The translations under genes and the position numbers were made by a program. Under the pieces are notes generated by a model. The model was not told the origin of the DNA. It did not search any database and was given only the letters and a program-made list of their open reading frames with translations. A stretch of 5,707 nt of DNA. Source: JAOUEA01 sp039933515 (GTDB lineage Bacteria > Actinomycetota > UBA4738 > HRBIN12). Positions 1-5,676 of this stretch are shown one piece after another (positions within the stretch are counted from its first letter, which is position 1; the number at the start of each line of letters is the position of its first letter). The DNA is taken from contig JBDTNY010000014.1 of NCBI GenBank assembly GCA_039933515.1, positions 1 through 5,707 on the forward strand, given 5' to 3'.

Positions 1-630
1 GCCGAGCGCGAGGTCGCGAACTTCGGCCTGCTCGGCTACCCGGTGCTGCAGACCGTCGACATCGCGATCATGGGCGGCGAGCTCGTCCCGGTGGGGGAGG
101 ACCAGGTCGCCCACCTCGAGATCAGCCGCGAGATCGTGCGCCGATTCAACCGGCTCTACGGCGAGGTGCTCGTCGAGCCCCAGCCGCTCCTGTCGGACAC
201 CCCGCTGATCCCGGGCAGCGACGGACGCAAGATGTCGAAGTCGCTCGACAACGCGATCGGCGTTCGAGACGACCCCGATACGGTGCGGGCCAAGGTCCGT
301 TCGTTCGTGACCGACCCGCAGAAGGTCCGCCGCGGCGATCCCGGGAGGCCGGAGATCTGTCCCGTGTTCGCGCTGCATCGCCGCTTCTCGCCCGGGGACG
401 TGGAGCGGGTCGAGGTCGAATGTCGCAGCGGCGCGCTCGGCTGCGTCGACTGCAAGACCCTCCTCGCCGACCACATCATCGAGTACTTCCGGCCCTATCG
501 AGAGCGGCGTGCCGAGCTGGAGGCCGAGCCGGGGCTCGTCGCCGGCGTGCTGGCTAGGGGCGCGGAGCAGGCGCGTCCGGTGGCGCAGGCGACCCTCGAA
601 GCCGTCCGGGCGGCGATGCACTTCACATGA
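1..630 (+). CDS. trpS: Tryptophanyl-tRNA synthetase, 3' part (5' end outside window)
   Basis: Class I aminoacyl-tRNA synthetase that charges tRNA-Trp with tryptophan in the cytoplasm. The frame is open from base 1, so the gene begins upstream; 209 C-terminal residues are present of a usual 330-350, and the N-terminal HIGH-type motif is missing only because of the window edge. Visible hallmarks are YPVLQTVDI, then VPVGEDQVAHLEI (tryptophan/ATP site region), then the class I signature KMSKS at bases 229-243, followed by the helical anticodon-binding region. That region holds four cysteines at codons 358, 421, 442 and 451, spaced C-x20-C-x6-C-x2-C. This resembles the iron-sulfur cluster motif known from Thermotoga TrpRS (see findings). 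The TGA stop overlaps the scpA start as ATGA, so the two genes are probably translationally coupled. The identification is secure. Confidence 0.96.
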   Translation, partial: AEREVANFGLLGYPVLQTVDIAIMGGELVPVGEDQVAHLEISREIVRRFNRLYGEVLVEPQPLLSDTPLIPGSDGRKMSKSLDNAIGVRDDPDTVRAKVRSFVTDPQKVRRGDPGRPEICPVFALHRRFSPGDVERVEVECRSGALGCVDCKTLLADHIIEYFRPYRERRAELEAEPGLVAGVLARGAEQARPVAQATLEAVRAAMHFT

Positions 631-1391
631 GCGGATCGAGCGCGGGCGCCGAGAGCACGCACGCCGCCGGGAACTTCGCCGTCGACCTGCCCGTCTACAC
701 AGGCCCGTTCCGCCTCCTCGCCGACCTGATCTTGGAGCGTAAGGTCGACGTCTGCGACCTGAGCGTCGCCTCGGTGACCGACGGCTACCTCGCCCACGCG
801 AAGGATGCCGAGGCGTGGAACCTCGAAGAGGCGACGTGGTTCCTCGCGATCTGCGCGGTGCTCCTGGAGCTGAAGGTCGGACGGCTCATGCCCAAGCATG
901 CCGAGCTCGACGAGGAGGACATCCTTGGACGCTCGCCCGACCTCCTGTACGCTCGCTCGCTCGAACTCGTGGCGTTCCGTAAGGTGGCCGTCGAGCTCGC
1001 GCGCCGGCTCGAGGACGAGGCGGGGTACTTCGCCCGAGACGTAGGCCCGGGGCCCGAGTTCGCCCATCTGTATCCCGACCCGATGGCGAGGCTGGCGGCG
1101 GCCGACCTGGCGAAGGCTGCCGCGCAACTCCTGCGGCCGCCGCCGATGCTGGACCTCTCGCACGTGACCCCGGTCCGCTACACCGTGGCCGACGCGATGT
1201 CGGCCCTGCAGGACCGCATCACGGCGCTCACGGGGCGTTCCGCGAGCTTCCGCGACCTTGTGGCGGACTGCGAGGACCGGATCCACGTGGTGGTGCGCTT
1301 CCTCGCCGTGCTCGAGCTGTACCGTGAAGGCAAGGTCGAGCTGGCCCAGGCGGCCACGTTCGGGGAGATCGAGGTCGAATGGACGGGGTGA
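627..1391 (+). CDS. scpA: Segregation and condensation protein A (kleisin of SMC complex)
   Basis: ScpA is the kleisin subunit that bridges the SMC heads and binds ScpB in bacterial condensin, acting on the nucleoid in chromosome compaction and segregation. The 254-residue product is of normal family length. After a short non-conserved N-terminus (residues 1-16) comes the family opening VDLPVYTGPFRLLADLI (19-35) and the helices that contact the SMC neck (about 40-85). A variable middle follows, and the C-terminal winged helix ends in RFLAVLELYREGKVELAQ and FGEIEVEW (about 224-252), which contacts the SMC head. The ATG at 627 overlaps the trpS stop by four bases, and no Shine-Dalgarno sequence is visible, so initiation probably relies on ribosomes finishing trpS. 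A later start would cut into the conserved N-terminal domain. scpB follows after 7 bases, as expected for an obligate partner. Confidence 0.95.
   Translation: MSGSSAGAESTHAAGNFAVDLPVYTGPFRLLADLILERKVDVCDLSVASVTDGYLAHAKDAEAWNLEEATWFLAICAVLLELKVGRLMPKHAELDEEDILGRSPDLLYARSLELVAFRKVAVELARRLEDEAGYFARDVGPGPEFAHLYPDPMARLAAADLAKAAAQLLRPPPMLDLSHVTPVRYTVADAMSALQDRITALTGRSASFRDLVADCEDRIHVVVRFLAVLELYREGKVELAQAATFGEIEVEWTG
1385..1391 (+). promoter_or_regulatory. Shine-Dalgarno sequence of scpB
   Basis: GGGGTGA overlaps the scpA stop codon and sits 7 bases before the GTG at 1399. It matches the usual anti-SD complement (GAGGTGA) at six of seven bases. It supports the GTG start over positions further upstream, which would lie deep inside scpA. 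Confidence 0.6.
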
Positions 1392-1398
1392 AGCTCAG

Positions 1399-2082
1399 GT
1401 GACGGAAGAGGCGCAGCTGCACGACACACGCGCGCTCGAGGCGCTCTTCTTCGTCTCCGATGAACCGCTGGCGGCCTCGGTGCTCGCGCAGGCACTCGAC
1501 CTCGATCGACGGACAGTCGAAGCGCTGTGCGATCGGCTCGCCGTCGACCTCGAGGCACGGGGTTCGGGGCTCGTGCTCCGCGCGATCGCCGGCGGCTGGC
1601 GGCTGTATACCCACCCTGACGTCGCCCCGATCGTGGAACAGTTCGTGCTCTCATCTCGCCAGGCCAGGCTCACGAAGGCGGCCCTGGAAACCCTCTCGAT
1701 CGTGGCGTACAAGCAGCCGGTAACCCGGCATCAGGTCACCGGGATCCGGGGCGTGAACTCCGACGGGGTGCTCCGCGCGCTGGTTGACCGCGGACTGATC
1801 GAGGAAGCGGGGCGGGACGAGACCCCCGGCCGACCCGTGCTGTACGCGACCGCCCCCGCGTTCCTGGAGCGGCTGGGTCTTCCCTCGCTGGCCTCCCTGC
1901 CCTCGCTCGCGCCGTTGCTCGGGGTGGAGGAGCTGGCCGGGGAAGAAGGCGCCCACGCCGACGCTGTCGTCGATGCGGGCCCCGAGGACCTTGGCGAGCC
2001 AGGGATCGAGCGAGGGATCGAAGTGGGCCTCGAGGACGGTGGCGAGCTCGAGGATCCGACCTCCGCATCAGACCCCGCCTGA
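1399..2082 (+). CDS. scpB: Segregation and condensation protein B (winged-helix SMC partner)
   Basis: ScpB dimerises through tandem winged-helix domains and binds the middle of ScpA to complete the SMC-ScpAB condensin. The 227-residue product starts at GTG 1399, chosen because the conserved part begins at once (ALEALFFVSDEPL, residues 13-24) and a Shine-Dalgarno sequence sits 7 bases upstream. The second winged helix carries the family hallmark LSIVAYKQPVTRHQVTGIRG (99-118), followed by GVLRALVDRGLIEEAGR and GRPVLYATAPAFLERLGL (to about 161). Beyond this lies a roughly 65-residue tail: first a small LPSLA repeat (161-170), then an acidic, glycine-rich stretch (about 176-227) probably without a fixed fold. 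Variable acidic tails are common in ScpB proteins. The frame is also open upstream to about 1258, but that part is only a shadow of scpA. The TGA shares its last A with the ATG of the next gene. Confidence 0.94.
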   Translation: MTEEAQLHDTRALEALFFVSDEPLAASVLAQALDLDRRTVEALCDRLAVDLEARGSGLVLRAIAGGWRLYTHPDVAPIVEQFVLSSRQARLTKAALETLSIVAYKQPVTRHQVTGIRGVNSDGVLRALVDRGLIEEAGRDETPGRPVLYATAPAFLERLGLPSLASLPSLAPLLGVEELAGEEGAHADAVVDAGPEDLGEPGIERGIEVGLEDGGELEDPTSASDPA

Positions 2083-2804
2083 TGGGGGAAGAGCGGATCC
2101 AGAAGGCGCTCGCCCGTGCGGGATTCGGATCCCGCCGAGCGTGCGAGGAGCTGATCGTCCAAGAACGCGTCACCCTCGAGGGGAGGGTCGTGACCCTGGG
2201 CGACAAGGTCGATGTCTCGACCCAGACCGTCGAGGTCGATGGCGTGAACGTCAACCTCGACCCCAACATCAGGTACTACGCGCTCCATAAGCCTCCGGGC
2301 GTCGTGACGACGATGAAGGATCCGCAGGGGCGCCCCGATATCCGTGGATTCCTCCCGCCCGAGGGCCCGCGCGTGTTCCCGGTCGGAAGGCTCGACCTCG
2401 ATTCAGAGGGCCTGCTGATACTCACGAACGACGGGGATCTCGCGAACCGGCTGATGCACCCCAGCTTCGGCGTCGAGAAGGAGTACCTCGCCGAGGTCGA
2501 GGGCACGCCCGGTCCCCGGCACCTGGCGCGTCTTCGCGCCGGCATCGAGCTGGAGGACGGGTTGGCACGCGCCGTCCGGGCCAAGCTCGTCGCGCAGAGC
2601 GGCGGGCGGGGCGCCGTGCAGCTGGTGATGACGGAGGGGCGCAAACGCGAGGTTCGGCGGCTGCTCGAGGCCGTGGGGTTGCCCGTCACGCGCCTCGTCC
2701 GCCTGCGGATCGGCGGTGTTCGGCTCGACCGGCTCGCGCGGGGGGCCTTGCGCGAGCTCACCCTCGACGAAGTCCTGACGCTCCGGGGTCTCCCCGGCGG
2801 GTAG
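2082..2804 (+). CDS. rluB: RsuA/RluB-family rRNA pseudouridine synthase
   Basis: This enzyme isomerises a specific uridine in rRNA to pseudouridine. The 240-residue protein has an N-terminal S4 RNA-binding domain (about 3-50: RIQKALARAGFGSRRACEEL, then EGRVV) and the catalytic domain. The catalytic motif is GRLDLDSEGLL (102-112), whose first aspartate, Asp105, should be the nucleophile. Further motifs are LTNDGDLANRLMHP (114-127), KEYLAEV (133-139) and the C-terminal MTEGRKREVRRLLEAVGLPV. The RsuA, RluB, RluE and RluF subfamilies share these motifs. RluB, which acts on a 23S rRNA helix near the peptidyl transferase centre, is favoured because it is the subfamily usually encoded next to scpAB in Gram-positive bacteria; the exact target is an inference. 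The ATG overlaps the scpB stop as TGATG, and no Shine-Dalgarno sequence is visible, which suggests coupled translation. Confidence 0.93.
   Translation: MGEERIQKALARAGFGSRRACEELIVQERVTLEGRVVTLGDKVDVSTQTVEVDGVNVNLDPNIRYYALHKPPGVVTTMKDPQGRPDIRGFLPPEGPRVFPVGRLDLDSEGLLILTNDGDLANRLMHPSFGVEKEYLAEVEGTPGPRHLARLRAGIELEDGLARAVRAKLVAQSGGRGAVQLVMTEGRKREVRRLLEAVGLPVTRLVRLRIGGVRLDRLARGALRELTLDEVLTLRGLPGG
2783..2797 (+). other. Short GC hairpin at the 3' end of rluB
   Basis: CCGGGG-TCT-CCCCGG is a perfect 6-base-pair inverted repeat with a 3-base loop, ending 4 bases before the rluB stop. No T-run follows, so it is not a convincing intrinsic terminator. It could slow transcription or stabilise a processed mRNA end just before the only sizeable gap in the cluster, but such hairpins also arise by chance in GC-rich coding sequence. 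Confidence 0.3.
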
Positions 2805-2831
2805 CCTGGTCTCGCGCGGGCCTGTCCCGGC

Positions 2832-2840
2832 GGGAAGGGA
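2832..2840 (+). promoter_or_regulatory. Shine-Dalgarno sequence of aroH
   Basis: GGGAAGGGA lies 7 bases before the ATG at 2848, inside the 43-base gap after rluB. It is purine-rich and correctly spaced, and it fixes the aroH start. No convincing -10/-35 promoter pair was seen in the gap, so aroH is probably read through from upstream genes. Confidence 0.6.
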
Positions 2841-2847
2841 TCGAACG

Positions 2848-3210
2848 ATGAACGTGCGTGCGGCCCGTGGGGCCATCGTGGTGGGCACTGACGAGTCCGA
2901 ACGACTGCTCACCTCGAGCGAGCGACTCTTGCGGGCGATGCTCGAGCGCAACGCGATCGAGCCCGGGGACCTCATCAGCATCCTGTTCACCGTGACCGCC
3001 GACCTCAGATCGGCCTTCCCGGCAGAGGCCGCCCGCCGGATCGGACTCGGCCTCGTGCCGCTGATGTGTGCGCTGGAGATCCCCGTCGAGGGCTCGATGC
3101 CGTCGGTCGTGCGCGCCCTGATGCACTTCCACAGCGACCGCGGACTCGCGGACGTGGCGCACGTGTATCTCGACGGCGCGGAGTCGCTCCGGGATGACCT
3201 CGACACCTGA
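2848..3210 (+). CDS. aroH: Chorismate mutase, AroH class (monofunctional)
   Basis: Catalyses the Claisen rearrangement of chorismate to prephenate, the committed step to tyrosine and phenylalanine, in the cytoplasm. The 120-residue protein matches the trimeric Bacillus subtilis AroH type (about 127 residues), not the all-helical AroQ type. Residues aligning with the B. subtilis active site are Arg7 (in VRAARGA), Phe57 and the nearby arginines of FPAEAARR, Cys74 and Glu77 (PLMCALEIPV), Arg89 (SVVRALMHF) and Tyr107 (HVYL). The protein ends SLRDDL, like the B. subtilis LRPDL. The start is supported by a Shine-Dalgarno sequence and by Arg7 falling at the expected distance. tyrA, which uses the product, overlaps its 3' end by 17 bases. 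That TyrA has no chorismate mutase domain of its own, so AroH likely supplies its prephenate. Confidence 0.95.
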   Translation: MNVRAARGAIVVGTDESERLLTSSERLLRAMLERNAIEPGDLISILFTVTADLRSAFPAEAARRIGLGLVPLMCALEIPVEGSMPSVVRALMHFHSDRGLADVAHVYLDGAESLRDDLDT

Positions 3211-4291
3211 TCGCGTCGCCATCGTCGGCACGGGCCTGATCGGCACCTCGATCGGGCTCGCCGCCGCGCGCGTCGGCTGCACGGTGGCCGGGTGGGACGC
3301 CGAACCGTCGATCGCGCGTCGAGCGTCGCAGATCGGAGGGTTCCGGGCGGCGGTGAGCATGGACGACGCGGTCAGCGACGCCGACATCGTGGTCGTCGCG
3401 ACGCCGATCCCCGCTATCGCCGGGTTGGTGGCCAGAGTCCTCGAGTCTGCGCCCGGGGCGGTGGTCACCGACGTGGGGAGCGTGAAGTCGCACGTGCTGG
3501 CCGATGTCACCTCCGCCGTGCCACTCGCGGACCTGCGACGGTACGTGCCCGGCCACCCAATGGGGGGCAGCGAACGGTCGGGTCCCGAGCACGCCTCCGC
3601 CTCGATCGTCGACGGCATCGTGTGGGTCGTTTCGCCTCCCCACCAGGCCGACCTCACGCGGATCGAACGCCTCGAGGGATGGATCGCGCGCATCGGGGCG
3701 CAGGTTGTCCGGATGGACCCCGGCCGGCACGATCGGCTGGTGGCGTTCGTCAGCCATCTTCCGCAGGTCGCCTCGACCGCGCTCATGGACCTGGCCGCGA
3801 CCGAGGAGGCAGACGAGCCCGAGCTCTTGTTGCTGGCGGCCGGAGGGTTCCGCGACCTCACCAGGCTGGCTTCGTCGAACCCGGCGCTGTGGAGCGACAT
3901 CCTCCTGTCGAACCGGGAGGCGATCGCGGAGGCGCTCGATATCTACGCCGCGCGGTTGCAGGCGCTCCGCAGGCAGATATTGGAGGGCGACGGTGTGGGC
4001 GTCGAGACCACGTTCGAGCGAGCGAAGGTGGCGCGGCTCCGGCTCGCTACGAAGGCGACCGTGCGTGCCGGCGTGGCGGTGCTGCAGGTGCCGGTGCCCG
4101 ATCGCCCGGGCGCACTCGCATCGCTCACGGCGGCGCTCGGCGAGGGCGGCGTGAACATCGAGGACCTTCAGATCGTCCACTCGCCCGAGGGCGGGCGCGG
4201 TACGGTGCACCTGATGGTCGCCACAGATGCGGCCGGGTCCGCGGCCACAGTGCTCGCGGCCAACGACTTCGACCCGACCCGCCTCGCCTAG
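3194..4291 (+). CDS. tyrA: Prephenate (or arogenate) dehydrogenase with C-terminal ACT domain
   Basis: Oxidative decarboxylation of prephenate to 4-hydroxyphenylpyruvate, or of arogenate to tyrosine. The 365-residue protein has an N-terminal Rossmann domain with the NAD(P)-binding loop GTGLIGTSIG (12-21), DVGSVK (93-98) and GHPMGGSE (120-127, His121 being the probable catalytic histidine). A helical dimerisation domain follows with HDRLVAFVSHLPQ (179-191) and GGFRDLTR (217-224, Arg224 a probable substrate carboxylate ligand). The C-terminal ACT domain (about 294-360, PDRPGALASLTAAL) is typically where tyrosine acts as feedback inhibitor in this architecture. The position after SHLP is Gln191, where the Aquifex enzyme has histidine (see findings). 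The ATG at 3194 lies inside aroH; any later start would destroy the Rossmann loop. A modest GGAG stands 10 bases upstream. Confidence 0.95.
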   Translation: MTSTPDRVAIVGTGLIGTSIGLAAARVGCTVAGWDAEPSIARRASQIGGFRAAVSMDDAVSDADIVVVATPIPAIAGLVARVLESAPGAVVTDVGSVKSHVLADVTSAVPLADLRRYVPGHPMGGSERSGPEHASASIVDGIVWVVSPPHQADLTRIERLEGWIARIGAQVVRMDPGRHDRLVAFVSHLPQVASTALMDLAATEEADEPELLLLAAGGFRDLTRLASSNPALWSDILLSNREAIAEALDIYAARLQALRRQILEGDGVGVETTFERAKVARLRLATKATVRAGVAVLQVPVPDRPGALASLTAALGEGGVNIEDLQIVHSPEGGRGTVHLMVATDAAGSAATVLAANDFDPTRLA

Positions 4292-4295
4292 GAGG
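4290..4295 (+). promoter_or_regulatory. Strong Shine-Dalgarno sequence of aroA
   Basis: AGGAGG overlaps the TAG stop of tyrA and sits 7 bases before the GTG at 4303. It decides the aroA start: the same reading frame stays open upstream through most of tyrA (to about 3292), which could mislead a gene caller into a protein over 790 residues long. Confidence 0.85.
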
Positions 4296-4302
4296 AAACC
4301 CC

Positions 4303-5676
4303 GTGCGCGTCCGGATCACCCCGGGAAATCGACTGCGCGGGAGCGTGGCCGTTCCCGGGGACAAGTCGATCGCGCACCGTTGGTTGATACTCGCGGCGAC
4401 GGCACAGGGGTCCAGCCGTCTACTCGGGGTTCCGGCATCTCTCGACGTTCGCTCGACAGCGTCGTGCCTGTCTTCGCTCTCCGAGAGGACTCGACCTGGA
4501 CTGGAGGCATGGTCCCGGAACGATGCCGCCACGGCTCAAGGTCATGGTTCCACGTGGAACGGGAGCGCCGTCGGTCCGCCCGACACCCCGGTTGAGGTCG
4601 AGGGTGAGGGCTGGGCCGGGCTGCATCCATCCGGGAGCGACCTCGACTGTGGGAACTCTGGCACGGCGATGCGATTGCTCGCCGGCGTGGCCGCGGGCTC
4701 CCCGTTCCGCAGCGTGCTGACGGGTGACGCGAGCCTGTCGTCTCGACCCATGGAGCGTGTCGCCGAGCCGCTCCGGGCGATGGGTGCCTCGGTGGCCACG
4801 CACGAAGGGCACGCGCCGCTGACGGTCGAGGGTGGTCACTTGCAGGGGATCACCTACGACACCCCGGTCCCCACGGCGCAAGTCAAAAGCGCGATCCTGC
4901 TCGCGGGGCTCACGGCTGCAGGGCCGACCACCGTTCGAGAGTCCGCGCCGACCCGCGATCACACCGAGATCGCGCTCGAAGCGCTCGGCGTGCCGATCGA
5001 TCGCGAGGCCAACGCCGTCACGATCAGGCCGTTCCAGCACGGCGGGATCGAGGGCCGCGTGCCCGGCGACCCGTCGTCGGCCGCCTTCCTCGTAGGGGCC
5101 GCGGCGCTCACGGGCTCCGATCTCACGATCTCGGAGGTCGGCCTCAACCCGAGTCGTATCCACTTCCTCGAGGTGATGGCCCGGATGGGGGTGCGCACCG
5201 AGTGCAGGGTCGAGCGGGTCGAGATGGGCGAGCCGGTCGGCGAGATCTGGGTGGCCGCGGGCGACGGCGTGCGAGGGACCCAGGTACGCGCGGAGGAGCT
5301 TCCCCTCGTTATCGATGAAGTCCCGATCCTGGCGATCATGGCGAGCCTGGGACAGGGTGAAACGAGGTTGGCCGGCGCGGGCGAGCTGCGCGTGAAGGAA
5401 TCGGACCGGCTCGGCGCGCTGGTACGGGAGATCGGCTCGCTGGGCGGATCGTGCCAGGTGGAGGGCGACGACCTGGTCGTGGCAGGCGGGGTTCCGCTCG
5501 GTGGGGCCGCGCACGCCCGAGGCGACCACCGCATGGCGATGGCGCTCGTCGTCGCGGCGCTGCCGGCCGGCACGACCGTCGAGGTCGACGACGTGGGTGC
5601 CGCCGACGTGTCGTTCCCGGGGTTCCTCCAGCTGTTGCGGTCGCTCGGGGCGTCGATCGAGGTGATCGAACCGTGA
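4303..5676 (+). CDS. aroA: 3-phosphoshikimate 1-carboxyvinyltransferase (EPSP synthase)
   Basis: Transfers the enolpyruvyl group of PEP to shikimate-3-phosphate, the penultimate step to chorismate; it is the glyphosate target. The 457-residue product is longer than the usual 425-430. Conserved sites are GDKSIAHR (19-26; Lys21, Ser22, Arg26), DCGNSGTAMRLL (115-126), SSRPMERV (146-153), TAQVKSAILLAG (191-202; Gln193, Lys195), RDHTE (218-222), the catalytic-base region IDEVP (Asp338), KESDRLGAL (Glu366, Arg369) and GDHRMAMAL (His409, Arg410). Extra length lies at about residues 60-112, a glycine/serine-rich segment between DVRSTASCL and DCGNSGT where most relatives are shorter. The RPM and RDHTE motifs resemble Bacillus/class II-like enzymes more than E. 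coli, but glyphosate response cannot be read from sequence here. A parS-like palindrome is embedded in the extra segment. The gene looks intact and functional. Confidence 0.96.
   Translation: MRVRITPGNRLRGSVAVPGDKSIAHRWLILAATAQGSSRLLGVPASLDVRSTASCLSSLSERTRPGLEAWSRNDAATAQGHGSTWNGSAVGPPDTPVEVEGEGWAGLHPSGSDLDCGNSGTAMRLLAGVAAGSPFRSVLTGDASLSSRPMERVAEPLRAMGASVATHEGHAPLTVEGGHLQGITYDTPVPTAQVKSAILLAGLTAAGPTTVRESAPTRDHTEIALEALGVPIDREANAVTIRPFQHGGIEGRVPGDPSSAAFLVGAAALTGSDLTISEVGLNPSRIHFLEVMARMGVRTECRVERVEMGEPVGEIWVAAGDGVRGTQVRAEELPLVIDEVPILAIMASLGQGETRLAGAGELRVKESDRLGALVREIGSLGGSCQVEGDDLVVAGGVPLGGAAHARGDHRMAMALVVAALPAGTTVEVDDVGAADVSFPGFLQLLRSLGASIEVIEP
4547..4560. other. Candidate parS (ParB-binding) site inside aroA
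   Basis: GTTCCACGTGGAAC is a perfect 14-base palindrome that does not extend further (flanks G and G). From established knowledge, chromosomal parS sites have the core GTTTCACGTGAAAC, and the symmetric variant GTTCCACGTGGAAC is used in some bacteria, Pseudomonas among them. ParB bound at such sites spreads, partners with ParA and recruits SMC-ScpAB. Here the site encodes Gly-Ser-Thr-Trp-Asn in the extra segment of EPSP synthase. Four other CACGTG hexamers in the window lack the matching arms. Function is inferred from sequence match only; no ParB gene is in view. Confidence 0.6.
5659..5665 (+). promoter_or_regulatory. Shine-Dalgarno sequence of cmk
   Basis: GAGGTGA is a full seven-base match to the usual anti-SD complement, placed inside the end of aroA and 7 bases before the GTG at 5673. 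It supports that GTG over the nearby GTG codons at 5679, 5685 and 5688. Confidence 0.7.

Noticed and set aside
2832..2839. GGGAAGGG, which fits the E. coli FtsK-orienting pattern GGGNAGGG
   Set aside because: It coincides with the aroH Shine-Dalgarno sequence, occurs alone, and the pattern is not established for this kind of organism.
2805..2847. A promoter for the aromatic genes in the rluB-aroH gap
   Set aside because: No convincing -10/-35 pair could be seen in 43 GC-rich bases; read-through is the simpler view.
1161..3496. Four other CACGTG hexamers (1161, 1284, 3161, 3491) as further parS sites
   Set aside because: Their flanks do not form the GTTY/RAAC arms. The best, at 1284, is symmetric only as CCACGTGG. 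About two such hexamers are expected by chance at this GC content.
4108..4290. The ACT region of tyrA as a separate regulatory protein gene
   Set aside because: It is continuous in frame with the dehydrogenase, has no own start or Shine-Dalgarno sequence, and the dehydrogenase-ACT architecture is well known.
3292..4302. Upstream extension of the aroA reading frame through tyrA, making a protein of about 794 residues
   Set aside because: The upstream part is arginine/glycine-rich shadow coding of tyrA without any family motif. The Shine-Dalgarno AGGAGG before GTG 4303 and the EPSP synthase N-terminus fix the true start.
2758..5529. Long antisense open frames, for example 2758-3900, 3005-4210 and 4420-5529 on the minus strand
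   Set aside because: They are typical products of high GC3 in the real genes opposite, have arginine/serine/proline-rich low-complexity translations, and show no recognisable domain.
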